Positions 11,523-22,829 of a stretch of 64,000 nt of DNA are shown here, piece after piece (the stretch's first letter is position 1; each line of letters opens with the position of its first letter). The stretch lies in NCBI GenBank assembly GCA_907164885.2, contig OU015492.1:206418993-206482992 (forward strand). The letters are read 5' to 3'. The stretch comes from Dolomedes plantarius (Eukaryota; Arthropoda; Arachnida; Araneae; Dolomedidae). Both the position numbers and the translations under genes were made by a program. The notes under the pieces were generated by a model. That model did not search any database and was not told the DNA's origin. It worked only from the letters and a program-made list of their open reading frames with translations.

Positions 11523-11803
11523 TCAAGGGACCAGAGATTTTGTTCGCTATATCCGAACCGTTAAGAAAAATGCTAGAGTTCACAAAATGTAAAACCTATT
11601 AGTTGCAATGTGTATTCAATAATTATGTATGTAATAAAAAATGATAAAATCTATTAAAACTGATCACTAATGAATTAAATCGACTAAAATCGATTACATT
11701 AAACTGACACAATACTAATTAAATTACGTTCAATAGAAAAACGGCGGGACCAAAATTTTCGTTCGTTATATCCGTGAGTTCGTTATAACGGGGTTCGAAA
11801 GTA
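11521..11803. mobile_element. Truncated pogo-like MITE after a (TA)n tract
   Basis: Related to 5800-6099 in the opposite alignment. It keeps CTTCAAGGGACCAGAGATTTTG, TTCGCTATATCCGAACCG and the right end ATAACGGGGTTCGAAAG. The left TIR is replaced by the (TA)n tract at 11456-11520. Confidence 0.75.
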
Positions 11804-12658
11804 TATATTTATATATATACACACACACATTCTTGGGCCCGTATTCTTGGGACACATGCTATCCCACCCGCAAGGATGGGAAGGTTAATGCTGCACTCCC
11901 CTTTTATCATAAATTTCAATCTTTCGTCCATTCTCAGTTTCTAAAAGGATATAAAAAATGAATTACCCCGCAACTACCGCAATTTAATTATTACCACATC
12001 GAAAGTAAAACTTTCATCGGCGTCCTTGATGCAGCGCAATCAGTCTAGACATCCTCAACCAGGGAGACAGAATGAATAAAAAAAAATAAATATATGAATA
12101 CGCATAATTTCGTCACACCAAAAAATCCGCATCCCCTTTTTCATTGCCCAAAGTACTCGACGCGCTCGCTGAAGATGGAGAGCTTGACCTTCGCCGCTGT
12201 CGACAGTTAGCGTATGTTAGCATCCCAGTTCGGGGCATTGGCATGCGCTGTGATGAGAGACATATTCAATGCGTGGCTGTTATCGTCTCATTCTGATGCA
12301 TCAAAGGGGAACATTCGAATAAATTTCGGAAATAAAGTGTTCCCGAGTTCTGTGGACGGACACGAAGTGCTTTGTTCCAGGAGGAGAAATGTTGAATAAT
12401 TCAGGCGTGAAATTCATTATTCTGTGGTATATATCATTCGCGTTATTTATTTACGAGAGAGGAAAAAAAAGTAGAATGATTGTTAATATGTATGATGCAT
12501 GTTTTAAGTTTCTTACAGCTTCTCTGCATAACTACGTTGTCTACGGCAGTGAATAGCTGTAAATGTCGAGGTTCTGCTTGAATGATAAACTAAATTAATT
12601 AAAACAGAAAAGGAATTGATTAATTGCGGCAAATTCTTAAAGATTAAAGAGCGACAGA
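11804..12658. other. Unassigned DNA; repeated edge motif and possible gag-like scrap
   Basis: 11838-11886 repeats the first 50 bases of the window. On the minus strand near 12205-12140 a frame reads LSTAAKVKLSIFSERVEYFG, alignable by eye with the LSTSLKVKLPIL scrap near 7900. Otherwise AT-rich and featureless. Confidence 0.4.
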
Positions 12659-12666
12659 GTTATGCT

Positions 12667-13377
12667 CAGGCCCTGATTTTCCATTAGGCCCAGTAGGCCC
12701 GGGAGTAGGGGCCCCAAAATTTTTTTTATTTTTCATAAAGAAAAATTCCTAGTTAATTTTTTTTATTTCACCTTTTTTGATAGCAATTTTTCTATATGAG
12801 GCGGTGAAAGGCAAAGTGGTGTAAGTTAGTAAGTAAAGAGTGGTGCCAAGTGGTGTAAGCCAAGTGGTGTAAGTAAAGAGTTTTACAGTAAAAACTACAA
12901 AGAATTCCACAATAAATTGAACAAATTATAATTCATAATAATTATTATACTATTGCAAATAATAATTATTTACAATTTGCAAATAATAATTATTTACAAT
13001 ACTTACACCACTTTGCCTTTCACCGCTTCATATATCCTTTCAAATTTGATTGATTGGTTCATCATATGTATAGTTATATGTATAGTTCATCATATGTATG
13101 TTATAGTGTATATAAGGGATTAATAAGTTTTTCTGGTTGCATTGGTGTCTTAATGATGAAGTTAATATGTTGTATTTCTTTTTGTTATGTGATAATGTTC
13201 TAGGCTTCTATGCGTCAAATAGCCAATTCTTGGTATGGAAAGTGGTACTTTCACAATGATTCATGATTAGCATTTTTTTGGGGTGTCAATTTTGGAAATG
13301 TTACGCCACATCAGTGTTAGGGGGGCCCCCCATCCCGAGTTATGCCTATAGTCAAGAATTTTCTAAATCGGGGCCTG
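12667..13377. mobile_element. 711-bp non-autonomous hAT element
   Basis: Ends CAGGCCCTGATTTTC and AAATCGGGGCCTG with a perfect 8-bp duplication GTTATGCT (12659-12666 and 13378-13385). No transposase frame. A smaller foldback element is nested at 12794-13032. Confidence 0.9.
12794..13032. mobile_element. Nested foldback MITE
   Basis: About 30-bp inverted arms (TATATGAGGCGGTGAAAGGC... and GCCTTTCACCGCTTCATATA) around an AT-rich core with AATAATTATT phrases. The arms differ by one base near the tip. Flanking TA suggests a TA-target element. Confidence 0.75.
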
Positions 13378-13647
13378 GTTATGCTATCTTTAGAAGTAGG
13401 CAAAAGAGTTTGTGCCTCCACTTGCCTAGTTTGTAGAAATTCTCTCTCACGGTTAATGGTTGATTCTACAGTTGGTAGCGTAGTGAGGATAAACAATCAA
13501 TTCTACGAACATATTATACGCAGCGCATGAAGGACAGTTAAAAAAAGAATAAAAAAGAAATTGCATGTATTAAAGCATACTAAAAAAAAAAAAGTTTAAA
13601 ATATGCTAATTATGCACATGAATGACATTTAAAGCTTTTATTTATTA

Positions 13648-14368
13648 CTAGCTGAATCCCCGTGCTTCGCTACGGAGTACATTGAAATTAAATACAACGG
13701 TCAATGTATGCAATTAATGCCAAAAAAATATATTTATAAAAAAATCGTAACGGATATTTTTATAGAAAAAATAAAGTAGAAGAAAATATTCAATTTAAAT
13801 ACAACGGTCAATTTTTGCAATTAATTTGTATGTTTAATATCCATAAAGCATACTTATTTGAATTAAATTATTAAAAAACTTCCACCTCAATTAGTCTAGT
13901 GGTCAAATTTTATCTTTTACCGTATTTTAATTTTTTTTTGTCAATTTATTTCGTTGTTATGCACGTGACGCAAAATTATTTTAAAGTATTACAAAAAGAA
14001 GATAAAACACGAGTTCAGCATTTAATAAGTTAAATTCTAAAAATTAATCTTTAAAAATTCACCAAAAATCAGAAAAGGGAGGTAAAGATTTGAAAAAGAT
14101 TTCATTTTAAAGGAATTTTTATGATCTTTCTCGTGATATAAATTTTATAACCCTCAAATTATTATTTTAAATGTAAACTTTAAAGAATGTTACAAAAACA
14201 GATTTAATTTTAAAAAATCTAAGAATTTTCCAAAAAAATTTCTTAGTGCACCCCTACACTATAAGAAGAATCGCCATGAGAAATTTCAGCCCTTTAGGTC
14301 CAGTGGTTTGGTCTGTGCGTTATCTGCCAGTCAGTCAGTTAGTCACGGAACTGTTTTATATATATAGA
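13648..14368 (-). mobile_element. Non-autonomous Helitron A
   Basis: On the minus strand it begins TCTATATATATAAAACAG and ends with a short hairpin (CCGTAGCGAAGCACGG) about 10 bp before CTAG. It sits between a host A (13647) and T (14369) with no target duplication, which is how Helitrons insert. No Rep/helicase sequence. Close relatives: Helitron B (44361) and C (62897). Confidence 0.85.
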
Positions 14369-14369
14369 T

Positions 14370-15481
14370 TATTATTATTATTTTCTAAACTAGGTCTGGG
14401 GTAAAGAAAACTGCTCTTTTCTTAAATTTAAATTTCTCAGTTTAGAAATCACAGACCATAAACTAGCAATGGATGAAATTTTATCGAATTCTTAAATTTA
14501 TTCAGTTTTTCTCATTTGAATATTAATATAATATAAATTCATTGTGACTCACAATGCAGAAATTGGTCGCCATTACATATTTATCCCTTTTTTTGTTTTG
14601 TTTTCTGTTCTGCTAAATTCAATAAAAAAAATCCATTTTATCAAGATTTAAGACATAAATTTCTTAGTTTCTTATGACTGAAACTATTCATAAATGTAAG
14701 AGGCAAAAATTTTGACAGTCTGGATAAAAAAAAAGTTTTGAATCTCTTGGTCCTTTTCCAGTAATTTAAAATGAGACAAAAAATGCTATATATAAAAATG
14801 ATCTTAAATTATTTATGTTATTTTGCATCAAACTGTAAAAGTTCTATTTATCATAAGCCTTAAAACCTAAACTAACGTTTCTGCGAAATAAAAAAACTGA
14901 AAGAAAAATAATTTTTGGAGAAAAGTTTTCTCTTGGATGAAATATATTTTTTTCGTTCAATTGAATTTTGAAGCAAAAATTTCTACGCCTTGCCTCTCCC
15001 ATTGCACTTTTTAAAATTAAACTATAGCATGCATCACAATAATCGTTAAATCAAATAACGTAGAGTTTCTAATATTATCTTTTTTAATTCAAAATATTTA
15101 GGGCTGACGTCTGTTCTTAAAAATATATATTTTTTAAATATTTAGTTGAAATAATTTGCATATAAAGGTTAACACACTTGGACTCAAAAAATGGTTCATT
15201 TTTGAACCTATGATTAAAAAAGGAAAATTCCCAATTGCTTACCATGGAGATGAAAATCTGGGAGGTCAACGGATGAGTTTCTAACTAAAGTTATGTCCGA
15301 CAAGACCATAAAAGCACGTGAAAAATTAGACCTTCGTGTAAATATAATAATTGAATCGGCAGTTTGAAGAAGGGAACAAGCGCCAAAAAATTTAAATTCG
15401 TTTTTTCTTTTGCTCCATACTGTTATTTACATATAGACGCTCCTTGTAAGCTGTAAAAGGCACTGGAATAGCGGGTCAATG
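14370..15481. other. AT-rich DNA, nothing recognised
   Basis: Long A/T runs, no TIR pair and no frame of note. The end (15340-15375) shares AATCGGCAGTTTGAAGAAGGGAACAAG in inverted form with 16103-16130 (GTTCCCTTCTTCAAACTGCC). So the MITEs at 15485-16010 sit in the loop of an older inverted repeat. Confidence 0.6.
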
Positions 15482-15484
15482 TAA

Positions 15485-15809
15485 TGGTGCATATACATTG
15501 GTGCAGAGTTCTCTGCATGTGCCTTGGGGAATCCAGTGATTTATGTTCACTCTGACTCTGTATATGCGTGGATCGCCTCCTGTGGCGGTCCGGATACATA
15601 GCATCAAAGAAGCTATGTATCCGGGGGGTCAGCGGGTCAAATGGTGTCGAGCGGGGTCGGGGGAGACACCAGATCAAAGAAACTCGAGGGACCTTGGGGG
15701 TGGGAATGGGGGTGGTTCTAAATGCCGTGTCTAATGTTACCGTGACTAATGTGATGACAGGAGTCGGGGGTCTGCAGGCAGAGAACTCTGCACCAATGTA
15801 TATGCACCA
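15485..15809 (+). mobile_element. PIF/Harbinger-like GC-rich MITE, copy 3 (best preserved)
   Basis: 325 bp with near-perfect TIRs of about 32 bp (TGGTGCATATACATTGGTGC and complement), flanked by TAA on both sides (15482-15484 and 15810-15812). The interior is GC-rich and contains AGCATCAAAGAAGCTATG, itself palindromic. Non-coding. Frames of 63-120 codons across it are by-products. Confidence 0.85.
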
Positions 15810-15823
15810 TAAAGAATCTTATA

Positions 15824-16010
15824 CAGTTGGCTCTCTGTTTAACGACTTTCAAGGCACCGCGAAAAATCATCCTTAAGTACTGATCGCCCTTAAACAGAAT
15901 TTGTGAAAAAGTAACATTTCCCATAACGTCGGAGGGGCCGGGACTGGGAAATATCGTCTTTAAATAGAGATCGTCGTTAACTAGAGCGTCGTTAAACAGA
16001 GAGCCAACTG
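15824..16010. mobile_element. TA-target MITE (CAGTTGGCTCTCTG)
   Basis: 187 bp with a 23-bp TIR (CAGTTGGCTCTCTGTTTAAC... and complement) and TA on both sides (15822-15823 and 16011-16012). Lies just after the PIF-like MITE at 15485. Non-coding. Confidence 0.9.
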
Positions 16011-16012
16011 TA

Positions 16013-16731
16013 TAAAAGTTTAGTGAAGAAAAAATAATAAATAAGACAGTTTTTTTAAAGTTTTTTTTTAAATTTCCCACAAAAACAGTTTTTTGGATTC
16101 GTTCCCTTCTTCAAACTGCCGATTCAATTGTAATAGTTCCCAAATAGAATGAATTTTTCAGAAAACTTTAAAAAAAATTTTGGGCCTATTAGCCGAGGAG
16201 TATGACTCTGGAGAAGTGACAATCTGGTTGTGGTTTATTTTATAGATCAGTGAAATCCGAGTTCGGAAATTGAGTTAGAAACAGGATAGCCCCAAGAAAA
16301 GATAACAGCACTTCTGAAACAGGCCATGTTTCACGGGGTATTATAACGTGATGATTCACTCGTTCAAAAACCTCTTAACTCTCCTGTTGAAAGCAAGAAT
16401 TAAAAAACAATTTACGGTGAGGAATCATTCTTCCGGGGGAAAGAGGAGACCCTTCGGCAGCAGTAATACTAAACATATGCCCGGTTTTGCGTGACACATA
16501 TTCAACAGAAAATCTTCTGGTTTAAGCTCATGTTTGTAGGGATTACGCACTAATTCATACATATATGTACATGTAATTACGGTTATTCAAGTACGCATTA
16601 TCATATTGTCTTATGAGAATCTAAACTGCGCAGTAATATTCCCTTCATTGCAGATTTTCTTTATGTATCTGTAATTATACGCCCTGAGTTCAAAATAATA
16701 ATAAAAATAAACAGACTGTTGATAAGTAAAA
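16013..16731. other. Unassigned DNA
   Basis: Contains the inverted partner (16103-16130) of 15340-15375. The remainder is anonymous. Confidence 0.5.
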
Positions 16732-16733
16732 TA

Positions 16734-17308
16734 CAGGGTGTTTCAAAAAGAATCACCTCAATATTATGAAAAATATTGAACAAAGAAACTTAAAATTAAT
16801 CTTATATTACATAGCTAATCATAATTTTTTTTTTTTTTACAAACCAAATTAAAGGTGCTCAATATGCCCATCTTTGGATGCACGACATATTTCTATACGG
16901 TAGGCAAATTCGTCCTAAACTTTTGCGAGCATGTCTGTGTACACTGCTTTCACGGTACTTATGCGTACACAGACAACACGTGTCTTAGAATTGTTTATTC
17001 CATCGCCTAATGCTCTAAGAGGTAGGAACTTCAATCTGCCAGGGTTTTGTCGACGAAAAACACCCTGCACTGTTGTTGCGGCCTCACACTTCGCAAAGCG
17101 TAGAACACAAAATGATTTCTGTTGTGCAGTCGCCATCTTTACAAACACTGATGTGGCGGGCGAAGGAAGAGCGTTAGCGCTACTTGTCGGCAACTGCATG
17201 AAACTCCAGATTTCCCTCTTTCTGCCTGTACATTATTCGATCAAAATGGATTAAAACATGAATTGTTATGATTTTTTAAAATTGGATGATTCTTTTTGAA
17301 ACACCCTG
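16734..17308 (-). mobile_element. Internally deleted mariner-like element with an HTH-domain remnant
   Basis: 575 bp with TIRs CAGGGTGTTTCAAAAAGAAT and ATTCTTTTTGAAACACCCTG, TA on both sides. On the minus strand 17139-17050 reads MATAQQKSFCVLRFAKCEA then VQGVFRRQ. This resembles the N-terminal helix-turn-helix (DUF4817-like) found in some arthropod mariner-type transposases. The rest of the frame does not continue as transposase. The fragment's partly open 94 codons are most likely decayed. Confidence 0.75.
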
Positions 17309-17441
17309 TACATTTTATCAAAATTGCATATTAATTTATAGTAAGTTTTAAATCACCTCTTCACTATATTATTCAAATCAGAACGCTTTACGAAACCTTA
17401 TCGTATCAATACAGTATTTATAATTTCTTTCATGCATCATA

Positions 17442-17771
17442 CAGTGACGTAGCAAGCATAACTGGCGTCCGGGGCAAGATACCTTTGTGACCCCCCCCCC
17501 CGAAAAACATATAGCAATATAATATATAGACCTTATATTGGCGCCCCCCCCAATAGACATATAATAACATAATATATAGACCTTATATTGGCGACCCCCC
17601 CCCCCCTGAAAAACTCATAGTAATATAATATATAGACCTTATATTGGCACTTCCCCCCCCCCCGAAAAACATATAGTAATATAATATATAGACCTTATAT
17701 TGGCGGCCCTCTGCGAGTCGCGCCCGGGGCAAGATAGACCCCCTTGCCCCCTCCCCCTCGCTACGCCACTG
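17442..17771. mobile_element. hAT MITE with tandem-repeat core, copy 1
   Basis: 330 bp with TIRs CAGTGACGTAGCAAG and CTCGCTACGCCACTG, flanked by GCATCATA (17434-17441) and GAATCATA (17772-17779). The core is about four units of a roughly 60-bp repeat containing ATATAATATATAGACCTTAT, separated by C runs. Same family as 39952-40471 in opposite orientation. Confidence 0.9.
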
Positions 17772-17779
17772 GAATCATA

Positions 17780-20700
17780 TACTCTTAAGTACAACTCAAA
17801 TATCCTTCATAGGGTAGCCAATTCCGAGCGGCTACTAAAACCGAGTAATTTACCATACCAGTAACATCCGAATATACTCAGTAACATACCATTACATATT
17901 GCGTATGTAATGGTAGAGAGCCAAACGATTACATACTCAGTAACATACCCCCATATAGCATATCATCACCACCAAATTTATCGTGCCCAGACGCACGTTA
18001 AGGGGCAAGAGTGATTTTAACGATTAAGTTCGGAACCATATCAAAAAGAGAGATTATAAGTACCTCATTCTTGGACTCACCTCATTTAATTCTATGTTTA
18101 TATAATGAGGTTAGGGGTTATCGGTATTTATAGTAGCCAAGAGCTAATTAAACGTCTTTAAACACGCGCGCGCGTTCAGTCATTACAGAATATGGAACTA
18201 ACGCGATATAGTACACTGAAACATTCTTTGAATCTATTAAGCATCTAATCAATCATAATAAACTAGAAACGGTGCGTGGGGAGGCCAAATTAGTCCTCCC
18301 TTCTCCCTCCCCGCACCACATCCCCCCACTTCTAGATTTAAGAAACGCCTATCCAGAACGATTAAGGACATAAAAGAACCGCTCACGCCGCGAATTAATG
18401 CGACAGAAGAAAGTTCCGCTTCTAAGTTATGGAACAGCGGACGATGAGAAAACAAGAAAAAAGCGTTTAGAGCACAAAATAGGGGTCACTAGGGTTAGAT
18501 GCGTGGGAGTAACCCGGTCAACAGTCCCGAGTTAAAGGTGACAGGTAAATAAGGAAACGGGATGTGCCGGGACTGGGTAAAAGTTGGAAATGATAAGGGA
18601 GGTGTTTTTTCTTCCTTTCTCGAAATTTTGCGTCCCGAGCCTCTCACTGATATGGATCATCATATGTGGTTATCACGCGCTTAAAAAGGCCTTATTTCAT
18701 TTCAGCTGACCTAAAAGAGTGAGTTGAACTTTATAGTGGTATCTTTTTCTGTTATTTGTCCGAAGGTGCTATTGTTATCATTTTGAGAGACTTGCGTTTC
18801 AACTAATTTCATGTTCACCAAAATTTCCAATGAAACAAGTGATAAAGCAATGCCTTGGCTACGTTTAAGAGAACGGGGGACATTAAAATTTACTTTTTTT
18901 ACTTTTCATCATAGAGATACGAAATTTTGTACATATACACATTTCACTATAAATAAATAGAATACCTTAAAAGAAATTTCCAATCTCATTATAATTTTAA
19001 GATTTTTTTAAAAATTTGAAATTTATAAACAAACTTTTAAAATGCTCCTTGCTACTTAATTTTTGAGATATTTCCTCGATTTTGCATTTTAATATCTTTA
19101 AACTGTATAACAAACAAATCTGCGCATCAATTATTTAATCCCTTGAAATAGTTAATTTTTGAGAGATTTTTTTCTGAATTCCATCCCGATTTTCATCAAA
19201 ATTTTGTCTTCTGAAAAGTTATAAATCAAATTTAATTACCTTAATGAAGTCGAATTGTAAAATGCATACCCAGTTTTTTTGTAAACAGCATCAGGATTCT
19301 TCCTTATCAATTTCATGAATTTTGAAGAAAAATTAAGTAGCATGGAGCATTTAAAAAATCTAAAAACCTTGAAAAATCTGTTTTGAGGAAAATAAGATTT
19401 AAAATTTATTACTACACTTACCCATTATAAATTATTTTGTAGAAGCATTATAAATGATTTTTTACTTGAAAAAAATTATTTTGGTATTAATAATCTACAG
19501 AAATATATATATTTTTTACAATAACACAATCAGTATTACAATGACGAGATTTGCTCAAATAAAGGTACCATTCCCTTAACAGAGGAAGAAAAAGTAACGA
19601 ACTTAATCCATAATACATTGAGGCGTATTTAAAATCTCGAATCTGATGGGGGTCTTTTTTTCCAATACCTACCGTCCAGGAATATGTACTCTCTGCTCAT
19701 GCGCGAATGCAAAAGAGACTTTTGAAAACAGAACTGATAGAGAACTGATAGACAAAGGCCGCACAAAAACGCGCTGTATATTAGGTGTGCGGAAATTATG
19801 CTAAATTTAATGTAACTTTTAATTAGATTTTTTTTGTAGTGTGATAATCGTGTGTCAGTAATGTTATGTCATATTTTGTAGTAGAGCGTAATAAATATTT
19901 AGAAAAACAACCTGCTCTAAAATTTCTCGACCTTTAAAGAGCTTTCATGCCCGGGAATCGACCTCAGAAAAGATAGGAAGAATTTTATTTCGATTTCCTT
20001 TTATGAACTGCTTTTGGATAGAACTGACGCTCACAGTATCCAAAACCTACCTTATAACCTCTATTTAAGGGCAGAGCTAAGGACTATGTTTGGGTAACCC
20101 ACTATTCATAAGCTAGGAAGAATTAGATATTGCACGGAAATGTAGGCTCGCTTTCAGCCAATTCAGTTGAATATTTCAATCTATTGGTTTTCCAGATAAT
20201 TCAAGAACCAGGATTAATAATTTTCCCGTTATTCTGAGAAGTAATCCGCATAAACTCAGCAAAGAGTGTCATTGACGACGCTTTTGTTTAATTTGTCTTT
20301 TAAAAAAAAAAACTTTATACTCTATAAAAGTTTCTCTTTCATCCAACAGTTATAAAAATGAAATTTAAAATGGGTGCTGTAAGAAATGTAATTAAAAAGT
20401 CGACATTAATTACCATTCACTGTATCACTTTTTGCACTGATTTCTTGCCAGAGCTTGCAAAATTTAAACTTCATTCTTATTTTAGGTATGATTAACAGAT
20501 CACGCCTTTTCATGGGACAGTTGCCCAGAACTAGGGCATCAAACCTCAACAAAGGTCGCCAAACGACAGCAAATCGGAATGAAAGCCTCAAAAATACTTA
20601 AAATTCAGTAACTCTTTGCGCGATTTGAGAGAAACTTGCTTCATGCTATTTCTCCTCATCTCGGTAGAGCAATCTTACAAATGCGGTATAGAGCGCTGTT

Positions 20701-21049
20701 ATGAATTTCTGCCGTATGTAAGTACAAATAAACTCAACATTAGATAGATTTCAATTTATTTTCCTAGAATATTATTCGAGACTATCAAATGTTGATAGTT
20801 TTATAGCGGACAGGAAGAAAACAACAACAACGCCAGCATCGATGCCTCATTTAAGATGCAGAGAAAATTTCTGCGATTGAAAAAAATCGTCTAAAAACTT
20901 TTGTCGCAAAACATATTTTGTTAGAAATTCTGAAATTGTCTATAAAGACAATTGGGAAACTATTTCTAGAAAAATCCGCCAATTATGAATTTGCATACTA
21001 TAATCATACAGCGTTAAATTATTTGATATCTCTTGATGAATCAAGGAAG

Positions 21050-21137
<88 letters not shown>

Positions 21138-22395
21138 ATTAGAAATATATTAATATATTCCTTCAAAAATACTTAATTGAAAGTTTATGAGACATTCAAA
21201 TATTTTTAAATATTATACAATAATAACTATGGAACTTTTAACTATACTATAATAAGTATGGATATATTATACTATAATAACTATGACCCCAACATACCCC
21301 TGGGTAGTATGTTGAGGTCAGCAGTCAGAATAAACAGGTTTTAATGCGTAGATGTTTTAGTTAAAAAAATTTCTTCATTAGTAAGTTTCGTTTGAATTTC
21401 CGTTCATTTTTTGAATGATAATTATGAAACATTCAATTATATCTTAGAATGTCCTGTATTAGATTTATTATAAAAAAATATCCTTCCTCAAAACTGTACG
21501 GCAAGCAAACTTTATTATGACACTATATAAACGACTTTTATATGAACTGTCACATCAAATTCAAGCCATAAACCAAAACATAATTCTTTTTTTTTTTACA
21601 AAGAATCTTTAAGAAAGATAAGCTTTGTTCAAAGAATGTGAAAAAAAAAATCTGCAAACCTTTAACCCACATTTTCTTTATTCTCTCTCTTTTTTTCTGC
21701 TCTCATAATATTTTTTCACTTGTGTTTACAAGTTAATGGCATGTTCTTAAGTAGTCACAATTAATCTTCTTTTTTGCTGGTAATAATGTCGACAGTTATA
21801 TAGTAATAGAGTTTAAATTTTTTTAGTAATATAATTGCAAAAACAAAAACAAAAAAAACATAGTTTATCCGTGTAAGGAAATTAACTAAAAGCAATTCTT
21901 GATGAAAGTTCATTGTTTTTTTTTCCTGTAATTCGAAAAAACATATCATTTAAAATGTCGCCCTCGTCTGTTATGCAAAAATAATTCTTCCCTTAACACG
22001 TGAGCTCTCTTAGTAACAACTTGTAAGTGGATATGAAGTCTGATAAGCACTTTTAAAACCAAATTGAAAAAATAAAATAGGAAAAAAAAAAAGAAAAACC
22101 GCAAAGCTGCGGTTTCAGAGTATCACGGTTTTAAGGTAGAGTCCCCCCCCCCCCCTCCCCTGTAGAATATGGTGTAATCAGTTTCAAGAAAAGGCTTCTT
22201 TAAGACACAAGCCACAAGATGATTTTTTAATTTTTTACTTTTAATTATAATGTCATATTCTTTTAATTATACTCCAAACAATCACGCATGCCAATCATGA
22301 AAATCTTAACGATTTGACAGTTCATAGAGTATGTTTCTGATTTTATTTACACAAGTTGTCTTTGTTGAACAAAATCAAGGTCCACACTAGTTTCC
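17780..22395. other. 4.6 kb of anonymous AT-rich DNA
   Basis: No transposon ends or coding signatures found, apart from the (TA)n tract at 21056. Near 17840-17950 the phrase CAGTAACATACC recurs three or four times. 22141-22160 is a C-rich run. A moderately GC-rich patch at 18270-18560 has no convincing frame. Confidence 0.55.
21056..21133. repeat. (TA)n microsatellite
   Basis: About 78 bp of TA dinucleotides in anonymous AT-rich DNA. Confidence 0.97.
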
Positions 22396-22829
22396 TTAAT
22401 ACAAACACACGACTTCAGCTTTATTGAAATAATAATAAAAAGACCTTCACAGTTTCTACACATAAAATTAAGTAGCAGGTGTGACTGTTCTAAAATATTA
22501 AGGAAAATTCAGATATTCAAAAACCTAAGCTATAAAAGCAAACTTAGAAAAATATTACTAACGTAAGTTGCTTTTTCACATTATCGGAAGAGTGCCTTGT
22601 TTTTAATCATTTTAGAAGTCAATGTTAATCACTAAAATCATAAAATCATAATTTTTCGTTAAATGTATCATCACAGGAGATATTTTATACTTGATTTTTC
22701 TGATGTAATTTTTCTGGGAAGCAATTACATCAGTAATGACTACATCAGTAATTACATCAGTAATGTTGGTCATAACACAACATAAATATGTCTTAATACA
22801 GAGTTTTAGGGGTACAATCTGATCCTTAA
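22396..22829 (+). repeat. TTAA-bounded tandem duplication, unit 1
   Basis: Unit from TTAATACAAACACACGAC to CAATCTGATCCTTAA, repeated at 23914-24352. Both units begin and end at TTAA, with the piggyBac element between them. Small differences include three copies of ACATCAGTAAT near 22730-22765. No gene seen in the unit. Confidence 0.85.

Noticed and set aside
15718..16080. 120-codon minus-strand frame
   Set aside because: Runs across two MITEs; the reading is a by-product of their inverted repeats.
17442..17771. CRISPR-like array of spaced repeats
   Set aside because: The repeats are contiguous imperfect ~60-bp minisatellite units inside a hAT MITE in eukaryotic DNA; there are no unique spacers or cas genes.
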